Origin: Haloferacaceae archaeon
GTDB taxonomy: Archaea; Halobacteriota; Halobacteria; Halobacteriales; Haloferacaceae
Assembly: GCA_028274825.1 (NCBI GenBank)
Contig: JAQCMZ010000298.1
Location: 1-16,591 of the forward strand
Direction: 5' to 3'
DNA length: 16,591 nt
The translations under genes were made by a program, and so were the position numbers. Of this stretch, positions 14,005-16,591 are shown piece after piece; position 1 is the stretch's first letter; every line of letters begins with the position of its first letter. Under the pieces are notes generated by a model, which worked only from the letters and a program-made list of their open reading frames with translations, searched no databases and was not told where the DNA came from.

Positions 14005-14739
14005 TCAACTCGACGCGGCATACGCCCGGGTGGCGTCGACGAGCGCCTTGCGGTACGTCGACTCGGAGGGATTTTGACCGAGTGCTCGGAAGCGATTTTT
14101 GAATTCAGAAACGTCGATTGTCGGAGCATCATCGTCTGCAATGCGACCAAAGTCATACAGATGGTGGTCAGCATCCACCAAGTCGTGGCGTTCCACGATG
14201 GCTAGCGCGAAGGCAGTGTTGACGGCAGTGATTTCGGGGTCGGCCCCATCGACAGGCTCTGATCCCCGTCGTGGCGGTGCCGACCGGTTAGATACTGCAC
14301 CTGCGACCCGTGACTCGAGAAATCCAACCAACTTGGTCGCTGGGGCGACTGAGAGGGTAATATCGTCTGCGTAGATATCCTTCATATGATTAGCGATTTG
14401 ATAGCAGTGGGTGAGTTTTCGCTGTTCGACCGACTCACCGGCCAACGCTAGAAAAAGTGCCTCTCGTGTCGACTGTGTGTGGGACGGATGTGCTTGCTCG
14501 TTACGGGCCATGTGAGCGAATTCGTGGAGCGCGAGCTCTCGGGCCATCGCGCTCGTGGCTGCCCGCCGAGAGATTGTCAGCACGTGACGATCATCGTAGT
14601 GAGCCGCACAGGTCCGCTCGTCTGGACTCTCACGCACCTCCACGTGGACAGGTTTCGTGAGTTCGTGTTCCGTCTCGAGAAGATCTGCAGCGCCGAGAAA
14701 CGGATCGGGGGGAATATCTCCTGTTATTCGTATATCCAT
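14005..14739 (-). CDS. DUF5781-like protein with HEFAH zinc-metallopeptidase motif
   Basis: A 244-residue acidic protein on the minus strand between rpsG and fusA. The central feature is HEFAH (H72-E73-F-A-H76) in LALHEFAHMARNEQAH. This is the HExxH signature of zinc peptidases, with two histidine ligands and a catalytic glutamate; a third ligand is not certain, though acidic residues follow in STREALFLALAGES. The N-terminal half (VHVEVRE...RHVLTISRRAA) looks like a beta region before the active helix. There is no signal peptide or membrane segment, so it should be cytoplasmic. I recall haloarchaeal DUF5781 proteins in this same slot, so the family name is likely but unverified. A GTG start at 14754 is possible; ATG 14739 (MDIRITG) is preferred. 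An inverted repeat abuts the start. Confidence 0.82.
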   Translation of the reverse strand: MDIRITGDIPPDPFLGAADLLETEHELTKPVHVEVRESPDERTCAAHYDDRHVLTISRRAATSAMARELALHEFAHMARNEQAHPSHTQSTREALFLALAGESVEQRKLTHCYQIANHMKDIYADDITLSVAPATKLVGFLESRVAGAVSNRSAPPRRGSEPVDGADPEITAVNTAFALAIVERHDLVDADHHLYDFGRIADDDAPTIDVSEFKNRFRALGQNPSESTYRKALVDATRAYAASS

Positions 14740-14753
14740 GTGTACAATACACA
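14739..14753. promoter_or_regulatory. Operator-like inverted repeat at the start of the HEFAH gene
   Basis: TGTGTA (14739-14744) and TACACA (14748-14753) are perfect reverse complements around CAA. The repeat touches the first base of the ATG of the minus-strand gene. A repressor bound here would block transcription start or early elongation. No TATA box is obvious upstream on the minus strand. Confidence 0.4.
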
Positions 14754-14914
14754 CGGGTTACCGACGTTTGACTCTTGTGTCGAGAGCAGAGAGGTCCAAC
14801 GACAGGAGTAGTACTCGCGGGGTAATTCTCACAGCCGAATCCAATTCAGTCAGGCGAAGAGGTCAGCCCCACAGCGACCAGGCTGAAGAGGCAGAAATCG
14901 CCGGCGAAACACTA

Positions 14915-14923
14915 CCCTTTTGA
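14915..14923 (+). promoter_or_regulatory. Possible TATA-like element of fusA
   Basis: CCCTTTTGA lies about 30 bp upstream of the fusA ATG in the 210-bp divergent region. It is a weak TATA match but at the correct distance for a near-leaderless start. The nearer ACATATT (14939-14945) is too close to the ATG. Nothing else is evident in 14754-14914. Confidence 0.3.
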
Positions 14924-14949
14924 CCCTCCTATCGGTAACATATTGCATA

Positions 14950-16591
14950 ATGGGCCGACGAAAGAAGATCGTTCAAGAGTGTGAGCGACTGATGGATAAT
15001 CCGGAGAATATCCGGAACATTGCCATTGCCGCCCACATCGACCACGGCAAGACGACGTTGACAGACAACTTGCTAGCGGGAGCAGGAATGATCTCCAACG
15101 ACCTCGCGGGTGAGCAACTTGCGATGGACACGGAGGAAGACGAACAAGAGCGAGGAATCACCATCGACGCAGCCAACGTCTCGATGACCCACGAGTACGA
15201 AGAGACGAACCACCTGATCAACCTGATCGACACTCCGGGTCACGTGGACTTCGGTGGCGACGTTACCCGGGCGATGCGGGCAGTCGACGGGGCGCTGGTG
15301 GTTGTGGACGCCGTCGAAGGGACAATGCCACAGACGGAGACGGTTCTCCGGCAGGCTCTCCGAGAGAACGTCAAGCCGACGCTGTTCATCAACAAGGTTG
15401 ACCGCCTGATCAACGAACTTCAAGAGGGGCCCGCCGAGATGCAAGAGCGGCTCCAAGCAGTAATCCGTGAGGTGAACGAACTGATCCGGGGGATGGCCGA
15501 AGAGCGATACGAAAACGACGGCTGGAAGGTTTCCGTCCAGGACGGGACAGTCGCGTTTGGCTCCGCCCTGTACAACTGGGCAGTATCTGCTCCGTCGATG
15601 AAGCGTACCGGGATCGGGTTCCCGGAGGTCATCGAGATGGAGCGTGACGAGGAGCGCTCGGGACTCGCCGAAGAAACGCCGCTATCGGATGTCGTGCTCG
15701 ACATGGTAGCCGAACACTTCCCAAACCCAGTCGACGCACAGCCGGAACGAGTACCGACAGTCTGGCGAGGAGACGACACCACTCAGTTGTCCGAGGACAT
15801 GCAGTTGGTCAACGCGGACGGCGAGGTGGTGTTCATGGTGACGGACATTGCGATGGACCCACACGCTGGTGAAATCGCGACTGGACGACTCTTCTCGGGG
15901 ACTCTCGAGAAAGGCCAGGAACTGTACGTCTCCGGGACGGCCGGGAAAAACCGACTCCAGTCGGTGGGTATCTTCATGGGCGGAGAGCGTGAGGAAGTCG
16001 ACAGTGTGCCTGCAGGAAACGTGGCCTCTGTCACAGGACTGAAAGACGCCATCGCCGGGTCGACAGTCTCGTCGATCGAGATGACGCCGTTCGAGTCGAT
16101 CGAACACATTTCCGAGCCGGTGATCACCAAGTCCGTGGAGGCGAAGAATATGGACGACTTGCCGAACCTCATCAAAGTGCTCCAGCAGGTCTCTAAGGAG
16201 GACCCAACAATCAAAATCGAGATCAACGAGGATACCGGTGAGCACCTGATTTCTGGGCAGGGCGAACTCCACCTGGAAGTCATCACCCAGCGAATCGAGC
16301 GCAACAACGATATCCCCGTCATCACCGGAGAACCGATCGTGGTCTACCGGGAGGCACCCCAGCAGGCTAGCGACGAGGTTGAGGGTGTCTCACCGAACCG
16401 CCACAACAAATTCTACATCAGTGTCGAGCCGCTTGAGGGCGACATTGTCGAGGAGATCTCCCGCGGGAACGTGTCGATGGATATGCCCGAACTGGAGCGT
16501 CGAGAGGCGCTTCAGGAGGCTGGGATGGACAAAGACACGTCCCAGAACGTCGAGACAATTCACGGACGGAATGTCTTCATTGACGATACAA
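14950..16591 (+). CDS. fusA: Elongation factor 2 (aEF-2), 3' end cut off by the window
   Basis: The frame is open from ATG 14950 to the window end, covering 547 of an expected 725-730 residues. The G domain shows the P-loop AHIDHGKT (28-35), switch I with RGITIDAANVS, DTPGH (94-98) and NKVD (148-151). Domain II follows with MVTDIAMDPHAGEIATGRLFSG, then domain III with LPNLIKVLQQVSKEDP and SGQGELHLEVITQRIER. Domain IV, with the diphthamide histidine, lies mostly beyond the window. EF-2 is the GTPase that drives ribosomal translocation. It lies downstream of rpsL-rpsG as in the str operon but is separated from them by a minus-strand gene, so it must use its own promoter. Confidence 0.97.
   Translation, partial: MGRRKKIVQECERLMDNPENIRNIAIAAHIDHGKTTLTDNLLAGAGMISNDLAGEQLAMDTEEDEQERGITIDAANVSMTHEYEETNHLINLIDTPGHVDFGGDVTRAMRAVDGALVVVDAVEGTMPQTETVLRQALRENVKPTLFINKVDRLINELQEGPAEMQERLQAVIREVNELIRGMAEERYENDGWKVSVQDGTVAFGSALYNWAVSAPSMKRTGIGFPEVIEMERDEERSGLAEETPLSDVVLDMVAEHFPNPVDAQPERVPTVWRGDDTTQLSEDMQLVNADGEVVFMVTDIAMDPHAGEIATGRLFSGTLEKGQELYVSGTAGKNRLQSVGIFMGGEREEVDSVPAGNVASVTGLKDAIAGSTVSSIEMTPFESIEHISEPVITKSVEAKNMDDLPNLIKVLQQVSKEDPTIKIEINEDTGEHLISGQGELHLEVITQRIERNNDIPVITGEPIVVYREAPQQASDEVEGVSPNRHNKFYISVEPLEGDIVEEISRGNVSMDMPELERREALQEAGMDKDTSQNVETIHGRNVFIDDT

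Overview
The window comes from a haloarchaeon (class Halobacteria). Every recognisable protein is strongly acidic. The RNA polymerase large subunits are split into B''/B' and A'/A'', and archaeal-type DnaG, tRNA-Asp, RpoH, NusA, S12, S7 and EF-2 lie close together. Promoters are TATA-type, and several genes appear leaderless or nearly so. I cannot name a genus.

Layout: (1) 1-132, the 3' end of an unrecognised gene. (2) 209-1889, dnaG, with a strong TATA box and a Shine-Dalgarno-like motif that place its start at GTG 264. (3) 1890-2195, no gene seen. (4) 2196-2268, tRNA-Asp(GTC) on the minus strand, diverging from (5) 2502-10740, the transcription operon rpoH-rpoB2-rpoB1-rpoA1-rpoA2-nusA, whose genes overlap or lie within about 30 bp of each other. 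(6) 10736-12889, a segment that opens with a CCTGA pentanucleotide repeat starting inside the nusA stop codon. It then carries a Tat-type lipoprotein gene, a six-helix membrane-protein gene and a non-coding stretch with an inverted repeat. (7) 12890-13935, rpsL-rpsG, overlapping by ATGA. (8) 14005-14739, on the minus strand, a DUF5781-like protein with an HEFAH zinc-metallopeptidase motif. (9) 14950 to the window end, fusA (EF-2), cut off at residue 547.

This is the conserved archaeal transcription/translation 'string': five RNAP polypeptides, the NusA-like factor, two small-subunit ribosomal proteins and EF-2 in one direction. It is interrupted by two accessory genes after nusA and by one opposite-strand gene before fusA.

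I found no obvious new defence or mobile system. The points most worth checking are: loss of all four zinc-ligand cysteines at the RpoB1 C-terminus, with the CxxC spacing intact; an insertion in the RpoA1 clamp region that resembles an XRE-type helix-turn-helix; the CCTGA repeat at the nusA stop; and operator-like inverted repeats, one of which abuts the start codon of the HEFAH protein.
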